Below are positions 15,868 through 23,757 of a stretch of DNA of 64,000 bases, one piece after another. The stretch is taken from positions 62,001 to 126,000 of the forward strand of contig JAAMEZ010000033.1 in the NCBI GenBank assembly GCA_013322215.1, in the 5' to 3' direction. The stretch is from Martinezella rhizogenes (GTDB lineage Bacteria; Pseudomonadota; Alphaproteobacteria; Rhizobiales; Rhizobiaceae). Position 1 is the first letter of the stretch; each line of letters opens with the position of its first letter. The position numbers were made by a program, and so were the translations under genes. A model generated the notes under the pieces. That model saw nothing but the letters and a program-made list of their open reading frames with translations, did no database searches and was not told where the DNA came from.

Positions 15868-16638
15868 TTGACAGATACTCAGGCGCAATTTCCCGATCTG
15901 AAAGATCGCATCGTCCTCGTTACCGGCGGCGGCTCAGGCATCGGCGCAAGCCTCGTGGAAGCCTTCGCAAAACAGGGTGCAAAGGTCGCCTTCATCGATA
16001 TCGCCGAGGAACCCAGCAAGGCATTGGCGGCCAAGCTTTCGGGCCAATCGGCGCATCCCGTTTCCTTCTACCACGCCGACCTGCGCGATGTCGGCGCGAT
16101 CAAAAGCACGGTTGCAGCGGTCGAGTCCGATCTCGGCGCGATCCGCGTCCTCGTCAACAATGCGGCCTGGGACGACCGGCACGACATCGACACCATGACC
16201 GAGGACTATTGGGACAACAGCCAGGCGATCAACCTGAAACAGGTATTCTTCGTCTCGCAGTCGGCGGCACCCGGGATGCGGGCTGCCGGCGGCGGGGCGA
16301 TCATCAACTTCTCCTCGATCGTCTTCAAGATGAATCCGCCGCAGCTCGCCTCCTACGCAACCGCGAAGTCCGGCATCATCGGGCTGACCAAGAGCTTTGC
16401 CGGTCGCTTCGGCCCCGAGAATATCCGCGTCAACGCCGTTCTGCCGGGCATGATCGTCACCCAGCGACAGCTCGACCTCTGGCTGACCGAGGACGGCATG
16501 GCCAAGACGATAGACCGGCAATGCCTGAAGCGCGTGCTGAGCGCTGACGATCTCGTCGGGCCGGTGCTCTTTCTGGCCTCGGACTGCTCCGGTGCCATGA
16601 CCGGACAAGCCATCACCGTCGATGGCGGTATTTTCTAA
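15868..16638 (+). CDS. SDR sugar dehydrogenase, probably galactose 1-dehydrogenase
   Basis: The 256-residue classical short-chain dehydrogenase has TGGGSGIG (residues 19-26), an acidic residue after the second strand (FIDIAEE, favouring NAD+), NNA (97-99), catalytic Ser149/150, Tyr163 and Lys167 in SYATAK. Beside dgoK, dgoA and a lactonase, it most likely oxidises D-galactose (or a related aldose) to the lactone, the first De Ley-Doudoroff step. A TTG start is chosen because GGGAGG lies seven bases before it, it is a sensible distance from the promoter, and it gives the normal SDR length. ATGs at 15823 and 15835 fall inside the operator. Confidence 0.85.
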   Translation: MTDTQAQFPDLKDRIVLVTGGGSGIGASLVEAFAKQGAKVAFIDIAEEPSKALAAKLSGQSAHPVSFYHADLRDVGAIKSTVAAVESDLGAIRVLVNNAAWDDRHDIDTMTEDYWDNSQAINLKQVFFVSQSAAPGMRAAGGGAIINFSSIVFKMNPPQLASYATAKSGIIGLTKSFAGRFGPENIRVNAVLPGMIVTQRQLDLWLTEDGMAKTIDRQCLKRVLSADDLVGPVLFLASDCSGAMTGQAITVDGGIF

Positions 16639-16675
16639 CCTTAAGATTTCTGACGTAAGACTTGGAGCATTTCTC

Positions 16676-17608
16676 ATGACTAAGCCCGCATATGTCGCAG
16701 TGGACTGGGGTACCAGCAGTTTCCGGCTGTGGCTGATCGGCGAAGACGGCAGCATTCTCGCAGAGCGCCGCAGCAGCGAAGGCATGACCACGGCGGCCCA
16801 GACCGGCTTTGCCAAGGTTTTGCAGTCGCATCTCGACGCCGTATCCGCGCCGGCCGCCATTCCCGTCATCGTCTGCGGCATGGCCGGAGCACGCCAGGGC
16901 TGGGTGGAAGCCGGCTATATCGACACGCCGACCTCGCTTGCCGCAATCCTCACCGGCGCCGTTTCCGTGCCCGGACAATTCCGCGACGTGCGCATCCTGC
17001 CGGGTCTGGCACAGCGCAGCCAGCAGGTGCCCGACGTCATGCGTGGCGAGGAGACGCAATTGCTCGGCGCGATTGCTGCCGATGCCAAGGGCGAACAGCT
17101 CGTCTGCATGCCGGGAACGCATTCGAAATGGGTGCGTGTTCTCGACGGCCAGGTGACGGGCTTCTCAACCTTCATGACCGGCGAACTTTTCGACGTCATC
17201 ACCAAGCACAGCATCCTGTCGCATGCCGTCGCCGGCGCTGCCGACATGCCGGCCGATACGAAAGCATTCGAAGCCGCCCTCAAGATGGCAGCGGACAAGC
17301 CGGCGCTCGTCACCAACCTGCTGTTCACCGCCCGCTCCGGTCAGCTCCTGAACGGGCTTACGGCCGCCGGCGCGCAGGCGCTGATCTCCGGCACCTTGAT
17401 CGGTACGGAAATCGCCGGTGCACTCGCTTCGGCAGGGCAGAATGCGGCCATCACGCTCGTCGCCTCCGGCCGCCTCCAGGCTCTCTATGAAGACGCATTC
17501 CGCGCCCTATCCCTCACCTACAAGACCATCGATGCCGATGCCGCCGTCCGTCGCGGACTTTCCGCTGCGGCCGAAGCGATCTGGTTCAATAAAGAAAGCA
17601 AAAGCTGA
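16676..17608 (+). CDS. dgoK: 2-dehydro-3-deoxygalactonokinase
   Basis: The 310-residue protein begins MTKPAYVAVDWGTSSFRLWLI, the phosphate-1 motif of DgoK-type kinases. It phosphorylates 2-keto-3-deoxygalactonate to the 6-phosphate in the cytoplasm. Other family features are the VICGMAGARQGWVEAGY and MPGTHSKWVRV segments (conserved Gly-Thr-His-Ser-Lys-Trp). The internal ATG at 16676 was chosen over one 18 codons upstream because it begins the conserved fold and has GGAG before it. Its TGA overlaps the ATG of dgoA (TGATG), which indicates translational coupling. Confidence 0.95.
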   Translation: MTKPAYVAVDWGTSSFRLWLIGEDGSILAERRSSEGMTTAAQTGFAKVLQSHLDAVSAPAAIPVIVCGMAGARQGWVEAGYIDTPTSLAAILTGAVSVPGQFRDVRILPGLAQRSQQVPDVMRGEETQLLGAIAADAKGEQLVCMPGTHSKWVRVLDGQVTGFSTFMTGELFDVITKHSILSHAVAGAADMPADTKAFEAALKMAADKPALVTNLLFTARSGQLLNGLTAAGAQALISGTLIGTEIAGALASAGQNAAITLVASGRLQALYEDAFRALSLTYKTIDADAAVRRGLSAAAEAIWFNKESKS

Positions 17609-18243
17609 TGACGACCCGCATCCCCTTCCCGCCCATGAAGCGCCCGCTCATCGCCATTCTTCGCGGCATCAAGCCGGAGGAAACGGCCGATATCGTCGGC
17701 GCGCTGATCGAGACAGGTTTCACGGCGATCGAAATCCCGCTGAATTCGCCGGAACCGTTCCGCTCCATCGAAATCGCCGCCAAGATGGCACCGGCCGATT
17801 GCCTGATCGGCGCCGGTACGGTGCTGACGGTGGAAGACGTCGACAGACTGGATGGCGCCGGCGGCAAGCTGCTGGTGACGCCGAATGTCGAGCCTGCGGT
17901 CATCAGCCGTGCTCGTGACAAGGGCATGGTGACGATGCCGGGCGTCTTCACCGCCACGGAAGCGCTTTCTGCCGCGCGCGCCGGCGCCACCGGTCTCAAA
18001 TTCTTCCCCGCCGGCGTGCTCGGCGCATCCGGCATTACCGCCATTCGCGCTGTTCTGCCGCCCGAGCTGGTCATTGCCGCAGTCGGCGGCGTTTCGGACA
18101 AGAATTTCGCTGACTACACCAAGGCCGGTATCCTGGCATTCGGTCTCGGCACCAGTCTTTACAAGCCGGGAATGACCGCCGCAGAGGTTGTCGAACGCGC
18201 CAAGACCACCATTTATGCCTATGATGCAGCCATAGGAGCCTGA
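17608..18243 (+). CDS. dgoA: 2-dehydro-3-deoxy-6-phosphogalactonate aldolase
   Basis: The 211-residue class I KDPG/KDPGal aldolase cleaves 2-keto-3-deoxy-6-phosphogalactonate to pyruvate and glyceraldehyde-3-phosphate. Landmarks are LIAILRGIKPEETADIV, FTAIEIPLNSPEP with the catalytic Glu, GAGTVLT, and TGLKFFPAGVLG, where the lysine forms the Schiff base. Start and dgoK stop overlap (TGATG). The lactonase gene begins three bases after its stop. Length is as usual for the family. Confidence 0.95.
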   Translation: MTTRIPFPPMKRPLIAILRGIKPEETADIVGALIETGFTAIEIPLNSPEPFRSIEIAAKMAPADCLIGAGTVLTVEDVDRLDGAGGKLLVTPNVEPAVISRARDKGMVTMPGVFTATEALSAARAGATGLKFFPAGVLGASGITAIRAVLPPELVIAAVGGVSDKNFADYTKAGILAFGLGTSLYKPGMTAAEVVERAKTTIYAYDAAIGA

Positions 18244-18246
18244 TCT

Positions 18247-19134
18247 ATGACCGATATTCATGATTTCCAGGGCAATATTCTCTGCAACACCTCCTCCGTC
18301 CTGGGAGAAGGCCCGACCTACGACCCCGATACGGACACCGTCTGGTGGTTCAACATCCTCGGCAAGGAACTGCACGAACTGCACCTGCCGACCGGCAAGA
18401 AACAGGTTCACGAGCTGCCGATGATGGCGAGCGTGCTGGCCCGCGTCGATGCAGAACGACAGATGATCGCCACCGAACAAGGTCTGTTCCTACGCGATAT
18501 CGCGACCGGCGAGCTGAGCTTCTATGCGGCCATCGAGGCCGATAAGCCGGAAAACCGATCCAATGACGGCCGCACACATGTTTCCGGATCGCTCTGGATC
18601 GGCACCATGGGCAAGCGCGCGGAAATGCAGGCGGGCGCGATCTATCATGTCGCCGGCGGCAAGGTCACCAAGATCTTCGACCAGATCAGTATCCCGAATT
18701 CCATCTGCTTCTCGCCAGATGGTACGATCGGCTATTTCACCGATACCCGCGTCAGCCAGCTCATGCGTGTGCTCGTCGATCCCGAGACGGGACTTCCGAC
18801 GGGAGAACCGATCGTCATGGTCGACAGCATGGAAGATCCGGGCGGCCTAGACGGTTCGGTCTGCGATGCGGACGGCTATATCTGGAATGCGCGCTGGGGC
18901 TCCGGCTTCGTTGACAAATACAGCCCGGACGGACTGCGCATCGAGCGCTATCGCGTGCCCGCGATGCAGCCCTCCTGCCCGGCCTTTATCGGCAAGAATG
19001 CAGACCGGCTGGCCGTGACGACCGCCTGGGAAGGGCTGGACGAGGAAGCCCGCTCCATGCAGCCTCAGGCCGGCGCGCTTCTGGAACTCGGCCCGACCGT
19101 CAGAGGCGTTTTCGACCCGCCATACAAGCTTTGA
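18247..19134 (+). CDS. SMP-30/gluconolactonase-family sugar lactonase
   Basis: The 295-residue six-bladed beta-propeller protein has LGEGPTYDPDTDTVWWFNILGKELH at the N-terminus, with the metal-binding Glu, RSNDGRTHVSGSLWIGTM, PNSICFSPDG and DADGYIWNARWGSG. These are the ligand regions of SMP-30 enzymes, which hydrolyse aldonolactones with a divalent metal. In this operon it should open galactono-1,4-lactone (or the 1,5 form) to galactonate, the second De Ley-Doudoroff step. The pathway's galactonate dehydratase (dgoD) is not adjacent and must be elsewhere. Confidence 0.9.
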   Translation: MTDIHDFQGNILCNTSSVLGEGPTYDPDTDTVWWFNILGKELHELHLPTGKKQVHELPMMASVLARVDAERQMIATEQGLFLRDIATGELSFYAAIEADKPENRSNDGRTHVSGSLWIGTMGKRAEMQAGAIYHVAGGKVTKIFDQISIPNSICFSPDGTIGYFTDTRVSQLMRVLVDPETGLPTGEPIVMVDSMEDPGGLDGSVCDADGYIWNARWGSGFVDKYSPDGLRIERYRVPAMQPSCPAFIGKNADRLAVTTAWEGLDEEARSMQPQAGALLELGPTVRGVFDPPYKL

Positions 19135-19141
19135 TTGAGGC

Positions 19142-19179
19142 CCGCCTTCAGCCGCTCGGCGCTGAAGGCGGTATTGTTT
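19142..19179 (+). terminator. Terminator of the galactose operon
   Basis: An 11-bp perfect stem CCGCCTTCAGC / GCTGAAGGCGG with an eight-base loop begins seven bases after the lactonase stop and is followed by TATTGTTT. The T-tract is imperfect but the stem is strong. Confidence 0.8.
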
Positions 19180-19489
19180 CGACCGACAATGCAGGACCGA
19201 AAGATGGCTCGACCGGGCGCAAAATTGAAACCTGCATTGAACCGCCCTGTCATCCCATCAATCTTTCTGGTTGTCCTTTGAAGCGGTAATTTGCTGATTT
19301 TACAGCATATTCCTTTTGTTTCCGAGCTGCGCGAGGCGATTTTCTACAACTTTTGACGGAACCAAAACCTACCTGAGCCATTGCCTTTAAGACCGGTACG
19401 ATAACGGTCGGCACCACAAAGGTTCCACTCGCGCTGGTAAGCATGCGCGTTGATTAAGCATGCCCATCAGAATGAAAGGTAGGTTCACG
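19180..19489. other. Upstream region of the PRC-barrel gene
   Basis: About 310 bases hold a candidate ECF sigma promoter (19358-19382, listed separately) and otherwise nothing recognisable. The sequence from 19270 to 19360 is moderately AT-rich. Confidence 0.45.
19358..19382 (+). promoter_or_regulatory. Candidate general stress (EcfG/RpoE2-type) promoter
   Basis: GGAAC, 16 bases, CATT. The alphaproteobacterial general-stress sigma consensus is GGAAC-N16/17-CGTT, so there is one mismatch in the -10 element. Transcription would start about 100 bases before the PRC-barrel gene. Confidence 0.45.
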
Positions 19490-20113
19490 ATGACTGGGAA
19501 ACTCTTCACTTCTGTCGCCGCAGGCGCAATCTTTGCTACGGCATCCGTACTTTCACCCATGGCTTTTGCCCAAGCGCAACAGCCATCGAATGGGGGTAGC
19601 GGCAATAATGCACCGGTGACGCAGTCCGCGCCGGCAACGCCGGATGCCACCAAGCCGGACAGCTCGTCGACACAGAAAAGCGCTCAGGCCCCTGCCCCGG
19701 CAACGGGGACAGACCAAGCCGGTGGCTATCTGACCGTGCAGTCCGCTGACCAGATCAGCGCGAGGACCTATATGGGCCAGTCGGTCTATAACGGTCAGAA
19801 CGAAAGCATCGGTAGCATCAACGACCTGATCCTGCAAAAGCAGGGCGGTGTCGTCGCCGCAGTCGTCGGCGTCGGCGGTTTCCTTGGCATGGGCCAGAAA
19901 AACGTCGCCGTTCCGTTCGATAAGATCAACGCCACCCAGAATGCCCAGGATGGCACCATCAAGCTGACGACCACCGAAACGGCCGATGCCCTGAAGTCCG
20001 CACCGGAATTCAAGACGCTTTCGATGCAGGCCTCCGAAAAGGCGGCCAGCTCGTCAGGCTCGTCAACCATGCCGGGAACGGACAGCACGACCACTTCGTC
20101 GACCAACAAGTAA
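19490..20113 (+). CDS. Exported PRC-barrel domain protein
   Basis: The 207-residue protein has a signal peptide (MTGKLFTSVAAGAIFATASV..., cut after AFA near residue 26), a low-complexity Ser/Thr/Pro/Ala/Gln linker (~27-80), one PRC-barrel domain (~85-160) with GQSVYNGQNESIGSINDLIL, and a Ser/Thr-rich tail. PRC-barrels occur in photosynthetic reaction-centre H subunits, RimM and many stress-related envelope proteins; the periplasmic role of rhizobial versions is unknown. The start at 19490 has GAAAGGTAGG before it; an ATG ten codons upstream precedes the basic signal-peptide n-region and is less likely. Confidence 0.82.
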   Translation: MTGKLFTSVAAGAIFATASVLSPMAFAQAQQPSNGGSGNNAPVTQSAPATPDATKPDSSSTQKSAQAPAPATGTDQAGGYLTVQSADQISARTYMGQSVYNGQNESIGSINDLILQKQGGVVAAVVGVGGFLGMGQKNVAVPFDKINATQNAQDGTIKLTTTETADALKSAPEFKTLSMQASEKAASSSGSSTMPGTDSTTTSSTNK

Positions 20114-20152
20114 ATATTGGCGACAAGAAAACATCGGCCAGATGAAATGCGG

Positions 20153-20181
20153 AAGCGGCGGCCCTCATCGGCCGCCGCTTT
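20153..20181. terminator. Bidirectional terminator between PRC-barrel and EAL genes
   Basis: An 11-bp perfect stem AAGCGGCGGCC / GGCCGCCGCTT with a six-base loop sits between two convergent stop codons. T residues follow only weakly on the plus strand (TCTTC); on the minus strand the stem is followed by CC. Confidence 0.65.
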
Positions 20182-20196
20182 CTTCGAATGTCTGGC

Positions 20197-21591
20197 TCAG
20201 GCGATTTCGCGTTCGTTGGCGAGATCGAAATAATGGGTCTGCAGGTAACGAAGCGTCGCAGTGCTGTCGACCGGTTTTCCGAAATAATAGCCTTGGCCCA
20301 TGGCGCAGCCGAGCGCCTTCAGCTTCGCGGCTTCGGCATGTTCTTCTATGCCCTCCGCGACCACCCGCAGTTCAAGCCCCTCGCACATGGCAAGAACAGC
20401 CTTGATGATATGTTCGGACGCCCTGTCCGAATTCATGCGTGAGACGAAAGCCCGATCGATCTTGACCTTGTCGAAGATGAATTCGCGCAGGCGTCCCAGA
20501 CTGGATTGGCCGGTGCCGAAATCGTCGAGAGAGATGCGCACGCCAACCGCGCGAAGATCGGCGATGATGCGATGGGCCGTATCGGCCGAGCTCATGACCG
20601 CGGTTTCAGTGATCTCAAGTTCGAGGCGATGCGGGTCCAGGCCGGCGCGCGTCAGGATGGCGAGGATGCTGCTGCTGGTGCCGGGGTCCATCAGCTGTGC
20701 GGAGGACAGGTTGAAGGACAGAAACAGCTCGCGCGGCCACGAGAGTGCTGCCTCCGCCGCCTTTCGTAGCAGCGTTTCGGACAACGCATCGATGAAGCCT
20801 CGTTCCTCGGCAAGCGGCACGAAGACAGCCGGTGAGACGAAGCCGAGATCCGGATCGTTCCAGCGCGCCAGGGCCTCGAAACCGAGAACCATGTTGTTGG
20901 CAAGCGAGACGATCGGCTGGAAATGCACGTCGATGGAGTCGGAAATGATGGCATTGCGCAGCGCTTGCTCGAGCTGCGTCGCCCGTTTCATTTCCTGCGC
21001 GATCTCTCTGGAATAGACCGTGATCTGACCGCGACCGCGACGCTTGGAGCGATAGAGTGCCGTATCGGCATTTTTCAGGAGATCGTCGAATTCTTCTCCG
21101 GCGAAAGGGTGGATGGCAAAGCCGAAGGAGGCGGAAAGGCGGACATTGCGGTCGCCGAGATCATAGGGCGCCGACAGCACTTCACGGATCATCTGCCCGA
21201 ATTTCTCGGCACCGACGCGTTCGAAGACAAGCGGCAGTACAAAAGCGAATTCATCACCGTCATGACGCGTCACCATCGCGCCGTCGGGTATGCAGGCCTT
21301 GAGGCGATGGGCAACCTGGCAGAGGATTTCATCGCCAGCTTCGACGCCGAACAGGTCGTTGATCGGCTTGAAGGCATCGAGATTGACAATCCCGATCGTA
21401 AAGGGTGCGGGATCGCCGGCACGCTCGAGCGAAAGCGCGCGCGCACGCTCGCGCATGCGATAGCGATTACCCAATCCAGTGAGCGGATCGGTATAAGCGA
21501 TTGCCTGCGGCTCCTGACTGACTGGTCCCGGCAGCATCTCAGTCGATTTCATATTTGGTTCCGACCTTTTCTCCACCCGGGGGAAAAGCAT
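20197..21591 (-). CDS. GGDEF-EAL cyclic-di-GMP protein (phosphodiesterase likely)
   Basis: The 464-residue soluble protein has a GGDEF domain (about 32-195) and an EAL domain (about 205-455). The GGDEF signature reads RHDGDEF, with the first Gly replaced by Asp, so cyclase activity is doubtful. The EAL domain keeps FEALARW and DDFGTGQSSLGRL, loop 6 acidic residues and KIDRAFV, so c-di-GMP hydrolysis is likely. No sensory domain or membrane helix is visible. The start could also be an ATG 13 codons downstream (21552). It lies 88 bases after the PAS-REC gene on the same strand, so it may be that protein's output partner. Confidence 0.88.
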   Translation of the reverse strand: MLFPRVEKRSEPNMKSTEMLPGPVSQEPQAIAYTDPLTGLGNRYRMRERARALSLERAGDPAPFTIGIVNLDAFKPINDLFGVEAGDEILCQVAHRLKACIPDGAMVTRHDGDEFAFVLPLVFERVGAEKFGQMIREVLSAPYDLGDRNVRLSASFGFAIHPFAGEEFDDLLKNADTALYRSKRRGRGQITVYSREIAQEMKRATQLEQALRNAIISDSIDVHFQPIVSLANNMVLGFEALARWNDPDLGFVSPAVFVPLAEERGFIDALSETLLRKAAEAALSWPRELFLSFNLSSAQLMDPGTSSSILAILTRAGLDPHRLELEITETAVMSSADTAHRIIADLRAVGVRISLDDFGTGQSSLGRLREFIFDKVKIDRAFVSRMNSDRASEHIIKAVLAMCEGLELRVVAEGIEEHAEAAKLKALGCAMGQGYYFGKPVDSTATLRYLQTHYFDLANEREIA

Positions 21592-21679
21592 GCCGAGGAA
21601 GTCTTAACAAAGGATGCCAAGACGACAGTCATTCGGCGCCGGCGATAAGTTGCCGTCGGAGGTGATATCATTGTAACAT

Positions 21680-23413
21680 TTATCTATTTTGCGCCTTCAG
21701 GGCACCGCGCATATGCTTCTGGAATACCGTCTCGATGATATCGGGACTAACCGGCTTCAGGATGACGTCATCCATGCCGACCTCCGCGCATTCCTTGCGG
21801 TCACGCTCGAAAGCCTGTGTCAGCACGCCGATGATCGGCGTATGGGAGCCGCTGCCCTTTTCCGCTCCACGGATCAGCCGGGTGGATTCAAAGCCATTCA
21901 GCCCCGGCAACGAAATGTCCATCAGGATCAATTCCGGACGATGCTCCTGCCACAGGCGTACCGCCTCGTCGCCGCTTGCGGCGATCACATAGCTGTATCC
22001 CAATCCCTCGAGGATCTGCGAGAAGACGATCTGGTTGATGTCATTGTCCTCGGCGACCAGGATCTGCGCGCGGCCTTCCTCGCCGTTCACACGCCGCCAT
22101 TCGGGCGTAAGCCCTGACTCCGTGATCTCGCCAAGCTCGCCGCGGATGTTGCGATTGAAATGACGCGCAATCAGGAAGGCAAGCTCGGCTGCAAGCTGCG
22201 ATCCGTTCAACGACAGCGCGGCGAGGTTCTGCCGCTCGGCCAGCTCGATCCCGCGCTTGCCGAGCTGATTGTCGACGATGACGAGGTCGATCTTGACGCC
22301 GTGCTCGCTTGCCACGTCCAGAAATGCCGCCTCTTCATTCTCGTTGTGAACGACACACGCTTCGAAGCCGTATTTCTCGAGCATCTTCAGGGCCGCGGTT
22401 TCAGCAGCGAAATCAGGCGTGACCACGAGCACCTTGCGGCCGCTGAAATTCTCCGGAACGAAGGTTTCCATGGCGGCCGGACGGCGCGAAATAGTCTGCA
22501 GCGCGACCATCGGAACATAGGCGCGGCGATAGGAGCGATCGCTGTTTTCCCGGATGCTCGATGCCAGCGCGAATTCGTCGAAATCGGCGCCATCCTTGGG
22601 CAGGTCCTGCATGGTGCAGACCAGGAAATAGCGCCCCGGCTTGCCGATACGCTGCTTGCGGGTGACGATGTCGCGTTCGACGCCGTCGCGGGCGATTTGG
22701 CGCTGCCGCGAGATCGACATCTCGCCGGTTTCGATCACATGCCGGTCGCTCTCATGGAAGCGGTTGGCAAGGTCGGTGGAGAAGATATCGATGCTCTTGC
22801 GACCGCGCACTTCATCTGCCGCCGTCTGGTACTTGTCGCAAAACGCCCGGTTGACGGCGACGTAGACGAGGTTCTGGTCCTTGACGAAAACCGGAAAGGG
22901 CAGATTGTCGAGAATATCCTCGGTCAGCTGCACACGTTCCATGTCGATGCGCCACTGCTCCTCGCGTTTCTTGACTTCCGAAACGTCGGAGATGATGCAG
23001 AAGCCGATACCCGACGACAGCCGCCGATTGAGGATGCGCACCCAGCGGTCGCCGGTGAAATGCTCGGTCGTCTCGAAGCGCTCGCGCCAATGGGTGGCTA
23101 TGCGCTGCGATATCCAATCGTCGCGATTGGCAGCCGTTTTGGTCTGGTGGCGCTGATAGCGCACGCCCGTATCGAAGACGGCGCTCAGAAAGTCGCGCAG
23201 CCGCGTGGAGGGTTGCAGGAATTCCGGCTCAATCGGGAAAAAATTCAGAACCTGACGGCTAGCGAACAGCAGGAGGTCGTTCTTGTCATAGGCGAAAAAG
23301 GCGCTGGAGAGACCATCGCAAAAGGCGTCGAAGAACATCGTCTGCAGACTGCCGCCGAAAGGCGCATCAGCCGTCATCATTGCCAAAGCTGCCTTTTCAA
23401 TCTCGGCAGTCAT
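21680..23413 (-). CDS. PAS-PAS-REC-REC signalling protein without a kinase domain
   Basis: The 577-residue soluble protein has two PAS domains (about 25-145 and 155-280), a degenerate receiver (about 330-430, with IVDNQLGKRG but an incomplete acidic pocket), and a complete C-terminal receiver (about 455-570) with VAEDNDINQ, LMDISLPGLNG, VLTQAF and LKPVSP. No histidine-box or HATPase domain is found, so it is not a hybrid kinase though it looks like one with the middle removed. It probably receives phosphate from a separate kinase. An ATG at 23413 with AGGA upstream is preferred to a TTG seven codons earlier. The EAL gene is next in the same direction. Confidence 0.82.
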   Translation of the reverse strand: MTAEIEKAALAMMTADAPFGGSLQTMFFDAFCDGLSSAFFAYDKNDLLLFASRQVLNFFPIEPEFLQPSTRLRDFLSAVFDTGVRYQRHQTKTAANRDDWISQRIATHWRERFETTEHFTGDRWVRILNRRLSSGIGFCIISDVSEVKKREEQWRIDMERVQLTEDILDNLPFPVFVKDQNLVYVAVNRAFCDKYQTAADEVRGRKSIDIFSTDLANRFHESDRHVIETGEMSISRQRQIARDGVERDIVTRKQRIGKPGRYFLVCTMQDLPKDGADFDEFALASSIRENSDRSYRRAYVPMVALQTISRRPAAMETFVPENFSGRKVLVVTPDFAAETAALKMLEKYGFEACVVHNENEEAAFLDVASEHGVKIDLVIVDNQLGKRGIELAERQNLAALSLNGSQLAAELAFLIARHFNRNIRGELGEITESGLTPEWRRVNGEEGRAQILVAEDNDINQIVFSQILEGLGYSYVIAASGDEAVRLWQEHRPELILMDISLPGLNGFESTRLIRGAEKGSGSHTPIIGVLTQAFERDRKECAEVGMDDVILKPVSPDIIETVFQKHMRGALKAQNR

Positions 23414-23757
23414 TCGTCGGATTCCTACGCTCAACCAGTTTCACAACACGGCAAATCGACAGGGCGGCATTCGCTCTGCAAGACGGATTCATGGAAATTG
23501 CATGCTGGCCTTGGTACTTGAAGCAGATGGCGCCTGGCTCCATTTTGACTGATGGCCACCAACCTGCCATCAAGAGCCGTCAGCATGCACGAAACGCGCC
23601 ACTTGCGGTCATTTCAAGTTCTGTCTCGCAACCTGTCATCATTCCCTTAAACATTGATTAAATTTCTTAACAAAGCACGGGTGGGAAACGGGTGGGTAAG
23701 CGCGTGCCGAGCGCCTTTCCTCTTCCCACACCGCCGCGAATCCACGAGAATGCAAGC
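23414..23757. other. Divergent region between the PAS-REC gene and mutL
   Basis: About 345 bases hold the outward promoters of both genes. There is a TTAA-N7-TTAA site (listed separately) and a moderately AT-rich block at 23640-23680. No gene or RNA was recognised. Confidence 0.45.
23647..23661. promoter_or_regulatory. TTAA-N7-TTAA element (possible CtrA box)
   Basis: TTAA, seven bases, TTAA matches the spacing of the CtrA consensus (TTAA-N7-TTAAC), although the final C is absent. It lies about 100 bases upstream of mutL. Such short motifs occur by chance in AT-rich intergenic DNA. Confidence 0.3.

Noticed and set aside
22160..23521. 453-codon plus-strand frame opposite the PAS-REC gene
   Set aside because: The minus strand shows clear PAS and receiver domains; the plus frame shows none.
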